From positions 6,846,001 through 6,910,000 of the forward strand of contig CM069435.1 in assembly GCA_035610365.1 (NCBI GenBank): 64,000 nucleotides of DNA, in the 5' to 3' direction. Both the position numbers and the translations under genes were made by a program. The notes under the pieces are model-generated. The model was not told the origin of the DNA, ran no database searches, and was given only the letters and a program-made list of their open reading frames with translations. The stretch is from Aquatica leii (taxonomy: Eukaryota; Arthropoda; Insecta; Coleoptera; Lampyridae). This document shows positions 42,330 through 52,859 of this stretch, piece by piece. How positions within the stretch are numbered: position 1 is the first letter of the stretch; every line of letters starts with the position of its first letter.

Positions 42330-42640
42330 TAACTGTAAATAGCTATAAACGACGGTAAACACGTTGAATTAGTTTAACACCCGCGAAATTCAAAATCAGC
42401 TTTGAATAATATGTCGGGTTAAAACCACAACGTAAAAGGACATTGGGGGTAAGCAATGTCAATGCAATTGTGCAAACGCCACCGGATTGAACTACTGGAC
42501 GGCCGTTTCGTCCTTTTGGGGCTCCTCAGCAGTAGGAGATACACTCTAATGTAGTTTCCACAATTGCATTGACGTTCCTCATAGCTTATATATTATTCAA
42601 CGTGTTTATCGTAGTTTATAGCTATTTATAATTATTTATA
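42330..42640 (-). mobile_element. Short foldback unit carrying a hammerhead ribozyme
   Basis: Outer arms TAAATAGCTATAAACGACGG...AACACGTTGAAT (about 42335-42372) and ATTCAACGTGTTTATCG...TATAGCTATTTA (about 42592-42630) are inverted copies. Inner arms containing GTCAATGCAATTGTG (about 42458) and CACAATTGCATTGACG (about 42561) are also inverted. The centre holds a hammerhead motif. No ORF is present. This fits a small non-coding retroelement or a deleted Penelope-type terminus. Confidence 0.6.
42492..42535 (-). ncRNA. Type I hammerhead ribozyme
   Basis: Read on the minus strand from 42535: stem I strand CUACUG; core CUGAGGA; stem II GCCC-CAAAA-GGAC; core GAAA; stem III AC-GGCC-GU; C17; stem I strand CAGUAG. 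The invariant core positions are all there (CUGANGA, GAAA, UH before the cut). Stem I is six perfect pairs, stem II has one C-A mismatch, stem III is only two pairs. Short stem III type I hammerheads are known from Penelope-like elements and retrozymes. Self-cleavage would occur after 42498. Confidence 0.75.
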
Positions 42641-43049
42641 AAGTTTGGGAACGCAGTACGGTACGCGGCGTTATATTAACATCTTACCGTTAGTTCTCAA
42701 CAGCACGTTGTCTTGTTAGTCTGTGTGTAGGTTTTTGTTGAATTTTAAGCAAAAGATTATTTTTCGAGTCGTTAAAATTTTTTTAAATGTTACATTTAAA
42801 ATTTTTTGAAATTTGGTAAGAATAATTAATTTTTTTGCTAATATGAACGCGAAATATAAGTTGTCGTATAACATAACCTCAAAATCGTTATTTTCATATA
42901 CTTCGCTTGTTAGTTACAGCTTGGTTTGTCTCTCCTATTATTTCAGGATAGATGAACCAATGTAATAAGGGAGAGATGAGCCATATAGTTTTTGTGGTAT
43001 AAAAATGCTGAACACATATATGTGCACAAGGAATATCGCACCACGAGGT

Positions 43050-44470
43050 TGTTGGAACGTTGAAAGTTTGAACTTTGCGTTAACTGCAGTGATAACACTT
43101 GAAACGTGTGTAAATGAAGCCGCTAAGACGTTTGACGTTGCTACAACAACGTTAAAACCAAGGATAAAAACAATCTAAAGAAAATTGCGAGACTTGGTCC
43201 TGATTTCAGGCTAAGCCAGATAGCTTTGCACCAACTAGTGAGAAAGTTTGTGTAATGACGTACAAATCAGTCATCAAACTTGGTCTTACCCATAACTTTA
43301 ATCCAACCGAAGATGAATATTATTGACCAAAGAATTTGGGTTTTGGGAAAGACAAGTAAAATATGATTGCAGTCTTTTCTAAAAGAAAGGCGCAATATCC
43401 AAAAAGCTAAAAATACGAGCTCGAGAGATATGTCAAGAGACACTGTTACAAATTACTTTAAAGATCTTGAAAACATTCTCCGAGACAATGCTCTTTTAAA
43501 AAATCTTGGTAGTATATACAATACAGATGAAACAGGTCTTTAGTTAAATACCAGGACTGGATATGTTTTTGCGGGGGTCTAAAGCTGTCCCTAATATTTG
43601 CTCTGGCCAGAAAAGAGAAATCATTGCTGTAATTGCATGGATTAGTGCAGAAGGGAACTATTTGCTTCCGTATTGTACTTTTAAAGGAAAAACATAAAAA
43701 ATGAATGATCTGATTACATGCTTCATAAATAAATGTTAGTAAAGTCGGTTTATGTTACTTTTGATATATTTAAAGATTGGTTAATGACTCAATTTTTCGT
43801 AGAAAAGACCCTGACGATGTTTTATTTTTATTAAACGACCCCACATTCCGCACTACGGACATTGATTTATTGGAATTAGCAGAACAGAGAAACAATTCTG
43901 TGTATTCTTAAAGTCGTTAAAAGGGAACTACTATGAAGCCTGTAGACGCATGATTCTACATAATCCGAACAGGCGACTTAACAGAATGCAGTTTGGGAAG
44001 TTTTTAAGCAAGGCATTGAAAAAATTTGCTAGCGTTGATAATGCAGTGTCAACGTTTAAACCGCTGGTTACATCTTTTCAATCTTCGTAAGATTCTAGAC
44101 CACGCATTTTTATTACAGAAGGAAAATGATCTGGATATAAATCAATCAGAGAGTTTGTAGGAAAACAGTAAATAGTATTATTACTTTGTCTAAATACATA
44201 CAAAAAAAAGTAAACTAAAGCAAAAAAAACGAAAAGATGAAAGCTGAAGCTAGGAAAAAAAGAAGAAAAAAATGTAATAAACTAGCGCATATAGACGTAC
44301 CCTAGGTTTCAAAAAAACGTAAAAGAAGTTACTCTACCGCTTCAGATTCCGACAATCCCTATTTCGACAATAGCTCCAGTTGGAGTGAACGTTTCAGCAA
44401 CTTGAAAAACAAATTTGTAGGATGTAATAAATATTACAATTTTACCAAAAAGCCAGATGAGTGGATACGT
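43050..44470 (+). pseudogene. pogo-like transposase relic
   Basis: Plus-strand fragments in order: RGCWNVESLNFALTAVI ... VNEAAKTFDVATTTLKPR (DNA-binding start), SRDTVTNYFKDLENILRDN, GSIYNTDETGL (first Asp), KREIIAVIAWISAEGNYLLPYCTFKGK, a TTDIDLLELAEQ block, and LKGNYYEACRRMILHNPNRRLNRMQFGKFLSKALKKF ... VSTFKPLV. This is the layout of pogo-type DDE transposases that resemble host-domesticated ones. Stops and shifts are frequent. Possible end repeats with GATGAACC lie near 42945 and 45235 but are weak. Confidence 0.72.
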
Positions 44471-46343
44471 GTAGTTGTAATAAAAAATAAAATAAAATAC
44501 AATAGAAATAATAATAAACGTTCAAAATATAAAAATACATTTATTGAAAGCAAAAATACTAATTTTCCTTAATTTGTTACGTAGTTATGTATTCCGAAAA
44601 GTTTTGGATAACACAATTTATTTAATTTGAATTTAAAATGTAATAAGTAGTAGCATAAATTCCAGTTGATTCACCATATATGATATGACGTTATCTGATA
44701 TCTTCTATTTTTAGCACATTTTTTGTTGAATTGATAAGATTCTTCTAGCATATTATAACGAATCAAACGAATGTAGATTTAAAAGCACAACAGCAAGCAT
44801 AAAACCAAAATAAAAGAAGAAACGAAAAGACCGTTGGACAACGGTCTTGTCTAAATGTATTGCGTAACATTGTGAAATCACAGCAATTAGTTGGAATTAA
44901 TAAAAATTAATTTGTATGCGTTTTTACGCCATAATTAAGAAAATTTGTCTTCCTTGCAACCACTTACGTGAAAGACTAAAGATGGCTCAAACGGAAGTGC
45001 GAACAAAAATTGATTACTCGGTCGATTCGAAATACGACGCGACGTTGCCAAACTGAATAAATTTAAGTGCAATATTAGTTGCAGAAAATAAACGAATGCA
45101 AAATTAAATTTTAAATGTAATGAACTCTAACGGGACGTTACACAGTATGCAACCGTTGGATATACGAATGTAATTTTTCTGCCAACAGTGCAGCGTTACA
45201 GCAGCAAAGAAAAACCGCGAAAATGGCCGGGTTCATCTCTTCTACCCCATAAGATCTATCTCTTCTCTATGGAACAGTGGAGGTGGGCCATTTTAAACTT
45301 TTGTTTTTTATTGTTCAAACACAGGAGCTTAATAGGTTGTCTTTTTGAAAAATCAAATAAGATGTAAAATAGATTTTCTCGTTTTATGGTACTTTTTATA
45401 ATTTTTTTAGTTTTGCAATACAGACATTTTTCTTTAAATGTTGTTTAATTTTCCTCCTTTTACCTTATCTGGCAGCTTACGTCTATTTGCACATAACGTG
45501 TTTTAAAGATATTTTATGTCAATGTGTCTCATGAGACATTTTATATACCGGGTAATTCAACGTTCTGCAAAAGAAATCTGGCAGGTTTATTTATTAAATA
45601 CCGTAAAACATTTTATATAAAAGTGGTTGTACTGAATGTTTTTTATTTAATAAAATTATTTTTGGATATATAGGGCGCTTCGTTTTTGACTGACATATAT
45701 TTTTTAAACCTAAGGCATATATTTTATTTTACTTTTTCTTTTTTTTGTAAAATTTATGATAACATTTGTATACACATTTTTTTTTATTTATTAAACCGTT
45801 TCGGAAGATTTTTATATTTTTTTTAAAATTACGAAAATTTTAAGACTGCAATAAAAAATTAATATCTCTTAAATCTTACAAGTTTTGATCTCAATATTTT
45901 TCATTAGCTAAATTAAACTATGTTCTAACATGTCATACCGTAAAGTTTTAAAAGTATCATTCAATGTGTTTATTTTTTTGCTATTTTTTGCATATTTGAC
46001 AACTTTGATTTTTTAAATAGGATCATGTATTTATTCATGCATTTTTTGTACAATTTTAAGCATTAGTTTATTAGTTTACCTATTACTTTTTGACAATAAA
46101 CAAAGTGTTTAAAGTTAAGAAGCGTAAGAGTAGAAATTTTGAAGGGGTCTACAAAAATTCTATTTGAAGAATCAACATATGCTTACAAGAAAATGAGCAC
46201 AACTTCGAACACTACTTAAATAATTTTTTTTATGTTAAAATGTTATAAAATCGTTATTGTTATCAAATTATTTTTATTATTATTAATATAATCAGTTTAT
46301 TTTTTTGTAAAAAAAAAATTATTGAATAATAATAAAAGTTGAA

Positions 46344-46500
46344 GATTGTATTATCCATTGTAAAGTCAAACTCAAAATGGGATTTTCAATTATAATTGTA
46401 AATGATTTAATGCGTTTCCTATATAACTGTTTTTTAATTATTAATTATTGGTGGTTACATGTTTCGACTTAACGGTCATCATCAAGCCTCTAAAATTATC
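46344..46500 (-). repeat. Left terminal repeat of Penelope-like unit
   Basis: It reads ATTGTATTATCCATTG, AATTATAATTGTAAATGATTT, then CATGTTTCGACTTAACGGTC and CCTCTAAAATTATC. The same sequence in inverted order forms the right end (48955-49075) and the 171-bp palindrome at 7538. A degraded hammerhead-like motif sits at about 46455-46490 on the minus strand. Confidence 0.75.
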
Positions 46501-46711
46501 AACTAAAGTAAAATCTCAACCTTAAAATTCTTAATATACTTACAATTAATAAACAAATTAATAAACTAAAATTAAACAGTTTATGTCAAAATGACAATAT
46601 AAATTAAACAAAATGACAATATAAATTAAACGCGAAAGGCATATAAAATAATAATATTATTAACAAGAAAATTAAATAAATATAAAAATAATTTAAATAA
46701 AAACAAAAATA

Positions 46712-47294
46712 TTATTTAAGAAAAAGATAATCATTTTCAAAATTAACAATTTCATTGAAACATGCATCTGGTTCTGAGTTTTTATGTTTAACAATTTCTT
46801 TTATCTTCAAAAAATTTAATTTTAGACTTTTATTGCAAATATGAAGAATTTTGTAGTTACTTTTATAATCATAACAATGGTTATATTCTAATATATGATT
46901 AGCGAAAGAAGATTTATTGTATAAATTAGGTAATACCAACATTATTGTTTTTAACGTAAGAAAAATGTTCTGCTATTTTTGTTTCAAATTTACGGCCGGT
47001 TTGTCCAATATAAAAAGAGCGACAGCTACCACAATTTAATTTGTAAACACCAGATTTATTCAGAATATCAACTTTATCTTTACTATTGACAAGTAAAAAT
47101 TTTAAATTAAATTTAGATGAAAAAGAAATATTAATATTATGCTTTTTAAATAAATTTTGAAATTGAAAAGAAGAGCGACCAATGTAAGGAAAAGAAAAAT
47201 ATGTCTTTTTAATGTTATCTGAAAGTGGAGTAAGAGTTGAAATGTTTTTAATATTAATGGATTTAAAAAATTTATTTTGAAGTTTTTTGATCAT
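46712..47294 (-). pseudogene. GIY-YIG endonuclease domain, left Penelope-like copy
   Basis: Two overlapping ORFs make one domain. ORF 47294-46926 reads TYFSFPYIGRSSFQFQNLFKKHNI, then GVYKLNCGSCRSFYIGQTGRKFETKIAEHFSYVKNN, the GIY (GVY) and YIG motifs and following Arg/Lys-rich helix. ORF 46942-46712 continues with SSFANHILEYNHCYD and LNFLKIKEIVKHKNSEPDACFNEI. The two frames overlap by 17 bases, so a single small frameshift separates them. Confidence 0.87.
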
Positions 47295-47815
47295 ATCTAA
47301 AGGATAATTATTATTATTTGCTAAATTATAAATAATGTAAAGTTCTTTATTAAAATTAAATTTATCAAGAGGTAATTTGTATAAACGATTAAAAAAGAAT
47401 CTAAAAGATGAAATTTTGTGTAAAAAAGGATGAAAAGAAGAAAAAGGAATGACATGATCAGTAGTAGTATTTTTACGATGAATACTAATTTTAACAGAAT
47501 TATTAACTCTATTTAAAGATAAGTCTAGAAAATTAACGACGTTATTAGATTCTTTTTCAAAAGTGAAATTAATGTTAGGATGTAATGAATATAGAATATT
47601 AAAACAAAAGTCTCATAATTATTACCTTTAAATACAACCAAAATATCGTCAACATATCTTTTATAGTAAATAAAATGTTTTTTAATTAAATTATTCAAAA
47701 AAGGTGCTTAATTTCTAAGTTAGTAAGGAAAATTTCAGCCAGTATAAGTGAAAGATTGTTAGCCATAGACAAACCTGTTTTTTGAATATATAATAGTTTC
47801 TAAAATTTCATCTTG
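47295..47815 (-). pseudogene. RT fragment, left Penelope-like copy
   Basis: The minus strand contains ILAEIFLTNLEI-like text (about 47710-47750), then the catalytic box YYKRYVDDILVVFK (Tyr-Val-Asp-Asp at 47644-47655) and a thumb region before the endonuclease. Stops and shifts interrupt. Its YVDD is the only intact catalytic box of the pair. Confidence 0.78.
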
Positions 47816-47869
47816 GTTAAATCAAACTTTACGTTCTTACCTTAACTTTCAATTTTCTTTTTCTATTTC

Positions 47870-48770
47870 TAATTCACAATCACTAGCTGATGAATTAGTT
47901 GATTTAACTTTAGATACAAATTGTTTTCTTATATCTTTTGATATTGTTAATCTTTTTCCAAGCATTCCTTTTATAGAATGCCAAAATATTGTTAATTAAC
48001 TTCTATTTGAATCTAAACTTCCTGATCGTATTTGCGAATTTTTATCTGATTGTCTAAAATTATGTTTAAATTAAAATTTTTTCAATTTTAATAATCAAAC
48101 TTATATTCAAAAAACAGGTGTACCTATGGGTAACAATCTTTCATCTATACTGGCTGAAATTTTCCTTACTAACTTAGAAATTAAGAACCTTTTTTTGAAT
48201 AATTTAATAATAAATATAAATAAAATTTTTAATTCCATTAATATTAAAAACATTTCAACTCTTACTCCACTTTCAGATATTAAAAAGACATATTTTTCTC
48301 TTCCTTACATTGGTCGCTATTCTTTTCAATTTCAAAATTTATTTAAAAAGCATTATATTAGTATTTCTTTTTCATCTAAATTTAATTTAAAATCTTTACT
48401 TGTCAATAGTAAAGATAAAGTTGATATTCTGAATAAATCTGGTGTTTACAAATTAAATTGTGGTAGCTGTATCTCTTTTTATATTGGACAAACCGACCGT
48501 AAATTTTGAACAAGAATAGCAGAACATTTTTCTTACATTAAAAACAATAATGTTGGTATTAATTTATACAATAAATCTTCTTTCGCTAATCATATATTAG
48601 AATATAACCATTGTTTTGATTATAAAAGTAACTACAAAATTCTTAATATTTTTGGAATAAAAGTCTAAAATTAAATTTTTGGAGATAAAAGAAATTGTTA
48701 AACATAAAAACTCAGAACCAGATGCATGTTTAAATGAAATTGTTAATTTTGAAAATGCTTATTTTTTTCT
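47870..48770 (+). pseudogene. RT and GIY-YIG fragment, right Penelope-like copy
   Basis: The plus strand reads ELVDLTLDTNCFLISFDIVNLFPSIP (RT motif A, about 47895-47970), then GVPMGNNLSSILAEIFLTNLEI (motif B, 48118). It jumps, through loss of the YVDD-containing part, to the thumb and the endonuclease: GVYKLNCGSCISFYIGQTDRKF, a stop at 48507, then NKSSFANHILEYNHCFD. The tail repeats the left copy almost word for word. Confidence 0.82.
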
Positions 48771-48954
48771 TAAATAATATTTTTGTTTTTATTTAAATTA
48801 TTTTTATATTTATTTAATTTTCTTATTAATAATATTATTGTTTTATATACCTTTCGCGTTTAATTTATATTGTCATTTTGAGATAAACTGTTTAATTTTA
48901 ATTTATTAATTTGTTTATTAGTTGTAAGTATATTAAGTATTTTAAGGTTGAGAT

Positions 48955-49075
48955 TTTACTTTAGTTGATAATTTTAGAGGCCTGATGATGACCGTTAGGT
49001 CGAAACATGTAGCCACAAATAATTAATAAGTAAAAAACAGTTATATGGAAAAGGCATTAAATCATTTACAATTAC
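48955..49075 (+). repeat. Right terminal repeat of Penelope-like unit with hammerhead-like motif
   Basis: At 48979-49014 the plus strand reads GGC-CTGATGA-T-GACC-GTTA-GGTC-GAAA-C-AT-G-T-A-GCC. The hammerhead core is complete, stem II has four perfect pairs, stem III has two, and stem I three. One extra U sits between the core and stem II. The outer part ends ...AAATCATTTACAATTAC at the target duplication. Confidence 0.55.
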
Positions 49076-49659
49076 AATAAAAGTTGAATTATTTCAAGAA
49101 CGGTTAATAATAAAGATATGATTTGTGTAACTAAATTTGCTTAAAATGGGACCAAAAATTTAAAAATTCATAAGTATATATATGATGCTGCTTAAAAAGT
49201 CAAATATGCAAAAACTTATGGCAAAAAAAATTAAACACACTGAATGATATTTTTCAAGCTTTACAGTAGCACAAGTTATAACGTAGTTTAATTAGGTGAT
49301 ATCAAAAAATTGAGGTTAAAGCTGGTAAGATTTGAGAAATATTAATTTATGGCTACAGTACTACAATTGTCGATTTTTTTTTAAAAACATACAAAAATCT
49401 TCAGGAAAGGTTTAATCAATAAAAAAAATCTATATACAAATATTATTCCAAATCTTACAAAAAATAGCTTTAAAAAAATTTAATCCGTCACTAATAGAGA
49501 AAAACGGGGCATTATGTATATAAAAAAAAATAATTTTAGTAAATAGAAAACATTAAATATGACAACTTTTATATACTTAAGTTTCTTTTGCCGCATTTAA
49601 TTAATAAATATGCCAGTTGACTTTTCTAGAACGTTGAACTACCCGGTATATTTTAATAT

Positions 49660-52640
49660 CAGTTTTATTTTATTTTTAAAGTTTGGCTTAGAGTTACGGA
49701 TTAAAATATAAGATATGTAACAAATCATATACGAAACACAATCATACATTAGCAAGTTTTGTAATTAATAAATTTTTATGCAATATTAAAATATATAAAA
49801 ATTGTCTATGGATGATTTAACAATTGTAATACTCGATTTTTCTTAATTTAACAGAATATTTTAAACAAATTTACTAAACATAGACATTGCTAGTTACTGC
49901 CTAAGAGCAAAAAGTCTTTAACGTTTTATTTTTGTGAATCAAGCTGTAATTAGGTATAAACTAATATTTTAATTGAGTGCAGGTTTATCTTGTACACAGT
50001 TCATCATATTTATATTCTGAATAGCACTTAATATAAGTACATACATATATGATAGATTTTTGTGTAATTCCACAGGTTAATTTCAACTTCTCACCGTTTT
50101 CTATAAGGTCGTACTACTTTTGGAATAATTATGCTGTCGTACTGGACCGTACTAAATGCATTTTATAGCAATTTTATTACTACATTTTATTAGTTTCCAC
50201 AAAGACATTAAACGTCGATTTTCTATCTTTAAAACTACACGTCTTTCTTTAAATATATCTACACAGCATTCGGTAAGCTGACATGTTTATGATTTTGTGC
50301 GTTCGTTTTATTGTTAAAAGTTTTATTTAAGCCACATAATTTTATTTTCACTGTAATTAGAGTGATCTTGTATTTTTATCTATTTTAAATTAGATTTATT
50401 TATTTTTAGTTACAAGGCAATAATTTAGCTAAATTAAATAAGATTTTGGGACGCTTAAAATCTAGTAACAAAAATTCTAAATTAAATTTTTAAAAACGTG
50501 CTTATTATACTACTGCAACTGTAATTACACGGTAATTTGACCAACGACTGTTGTTATGCAGTGTGTAAAAAAGTGTAATTAAAGAAATAAATTAGGACGT
50601 TGTATGAGTAAAGAGTTGTAACATTCACCATTTAAGCACGTTAAAATTATTATATTAGCTCAGTGAATTTATTAGTTTAATTTAAAATTTCAAAGTAATT
50701 GGTTTTTATAATAGGCCAATCGAATGATTCGACTAGACGATAAATACCGGTATTTGTAACCACATCATTTATTAAGTTTGGAAAGGTCGGGTGCAGTGAA
50801 AGATGTATTCATGGTAACGGTGTGGTCGCAGTTAGGAAGTATCCATGAAGGTGCAATTGCTTCCCAGACACAAACATAAATCAGTCTGGAAATTCTGCCG
50901 TTGTACACCTCCAACGATTTATACGAATGCATCCTCGACTATACCACCTACTGTTGTGACGCTAAATTGCACTTTAGATTCCCTTTTTAAACGCGAGCAT
51001 TTTTCAGATTATTAAGAAAATAAAATAAAACAAAATGGATGCAAACAATTTTTAAATAAATTCGGAATGAAAATTTAATTATTCGAGTATAAAACGAGGA
51101 AAAGATGTAAACCGAAGACGAAACAAAGAGTCTAAGTGTTAAGCCGACTTCGGTTTTATGAACCAATCAGATAGATTTATCTGGAGCACATACCGGGCAA
51201 AGAGGAGCTATAAAACGCGACCTTCGTTTCACAGGCTGAAATCGATTTCCATCAATGGCGACAAGCTGTCTATTTTAAATTTATTTTTATTACCATCATT
51301 AATGATCAGCTACAACTGCTAACAGCCGGTTGAACGATTATAACCAGGCGCTTTATAAATACCAACATTTAAGCTTCTGTTAAATATTTTAAACGCCAGT
51401 CTGTGGAAATTGCTTATGCCAAATTTATATTCTTCCTCTCCGGAAGTTAAATATCGTCGGGGTACCTATAAATTTGTTTCTTATTCTTTGTGGGTTAGTT
51501 TGATAGAATGCGAAAAAGCAGAAAAGGCAAAATTGGTAAAAGCTAAAGCTATTGAGGTCGCAGCAAGGGTGTAAGGCGAGACTTTTGCTTTCTTCTTTAT
51601 GGGCAATAACGATTCAGAGCTGGCTTGATTCCAGCCTACATCGACGACGGCGCGACTTTTTATAGACTGATAGAAAGAACTTTTATAGCTTAAGGAATAA
51701 GAAAGTTTTGTTCATTTCCCATTTATTATAGACACAAAATGAATGCCATAAAACTGATACGTTAATCTGTAACCTTTCACTATAAATTACCTGCCGTAGC
51801 TCGAACAATTTTCTAACTTTACACGAACTATTTTAAAACGGCACGTGCAAAATTGAACTTAAATTTTAAAGAATAAAGACAAGCGAAATTATTACACCAT
51901 TTACTATAATATCGTGAAAAATAATCTATTAATCATATATGTTACAGTGTTTGCATTAAAGTTAAGTACTAAAGTTATTATTTCTGCATTATTCTTGTAA
52001 ATCACTTTTACCAATTTTGTTCAAACAATCAAAATATTTAAAAATAAATATTTTACAAATTCATTTAATCAACTTACTTTTAACAACAACTTTATTAACA
52101 ATTTAGTTTAAATGACGCTAAGAAAAAACGGATAATTACTTTTTTTTTTTCTAGGAAATTTGGTGTGTTTTAAACGACTCAATATGTCAACTATGGAAGG
52201 AATTCTTAAATTATTTGCGTTCAAGATTAATAAATTGAAAAATTGTATTAAAAATAAATAAAAAACCCTCTTGACAAATTGTGATAAGGCAACTGGGAAA
52301 ATGAAATCTAATCTAATCATCTTCTCACTGATGGGCCAGGAAGTTTTCTTTTACCCCGTCGCACACTGGGCGAAATCTCAATTTTAGGAATAATAATTAC
52401 GAGTTTACAAGAAAATTGTTTTTAATGACAAATACTTTATTAAACATCACAAAATTTATTATAATATAATCAACATTTTAATACAACTACAACCTGAATA
52501 AGAACGCATGTGCAGTATGTACGCGGATGAAGTTTACAAGAGAACAAATGAACTAATAATTGAAAGATACGAAAAAATCAATCTCAATAAAAGTTTTTGC
52601 TTCTGTTAAAAGTAATATTCGTCATAATAAACTTCAATTT
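49660..52640. other. Spacer; possible TATA promoter near 51209
   Basis: No coding domain was recognised. Around 51100-51260 the base composition rises and TATAAAA (51209) is followed 45 bases later by ATG in TCAATGGCGACAAG, but that frame ends after seven codons (MATSCLF). There is no good initiator at the right distance, so I note it only as a possible promoter. Confidence 0.3.
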
Positions 52641-52648
52641 TGTTGTAC

Positions 52649-52848
52649 AGGGTGGGTTAAAAATAAAAATTTTAATTTACGTAATCAACGCATCTTGTTT
52701 TTACTATTTCTTCTTGTGCTTTAAATGAAATTTTGTACTTACTTTGATTTAAGGTTTTATTTTACATTATTTGTTATTTTGGGGAAAAATGATAAAACAA
52801 GATGTGTTTATTGCAAAAATTAACGTTTTTGAATTTTTTACCCACCCT
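52649..52848. mobile_element. Short mariner-like MITE
   Basis: A 200-bp element with inverted ends CAGGGTGGGTTAAAAAT and ATTTTTTACCCACCCT. TA stands just before 52649, and TA overlaps the right end at 52848-52849. The match continues inward to CATCTTGTTTT and its inverse AAAACAAGATG. No coding capacity. Confidence 0.75.
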
Positions 52849-52859
52849 AAAGTTTCTCA

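Larger units (their letters stand above)
46344..49075. mobile_element. Penelope-like head-to-head insertion
   Basis: Two partial Penelope-like copies point away from each other: left copy on the minus strand, right copy on the plus strand, their 3' ends outward. A 13-bp direct repeat AATAAAAGTTGAA flanks the unit (46331-46343 and 49076-49088). Both copies encode RT and a GIY-YIG endonuclease domain. The left end carries about 45 bp (starting GATTGTATTATCC) that the right end lacks. Confidence 0.87.
45547..49647. mobile_element. Long-terminal-inverted-repeat element, split by Penelope-like insertion
   Basis: The ends ACCGGGTAATTCAACGTTCT (45547) and AGAACGTTGAACTACCCGGT (up to 49647) are inverted, and the match continues inward for about 500 bp on each side, with shared blocks such as TTTGCATATTTGAC near 45990 and its inverse near 49200. 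TATA borders both outer ends. Removing the insertion at 46344-49075 leaves about 1.36 kb with no transposase, so it looks like a non-autonomous foldback or mariner-like element. Confidence 0.75.

Noticed and set aside
45547..49647. One single 4.1-kb palindrome
   Set aside because: The 13-bp direct repeat at 46331 and 49076 shows two nested insertions: an inverted-repeat element and a Penelope-like unit inside it.
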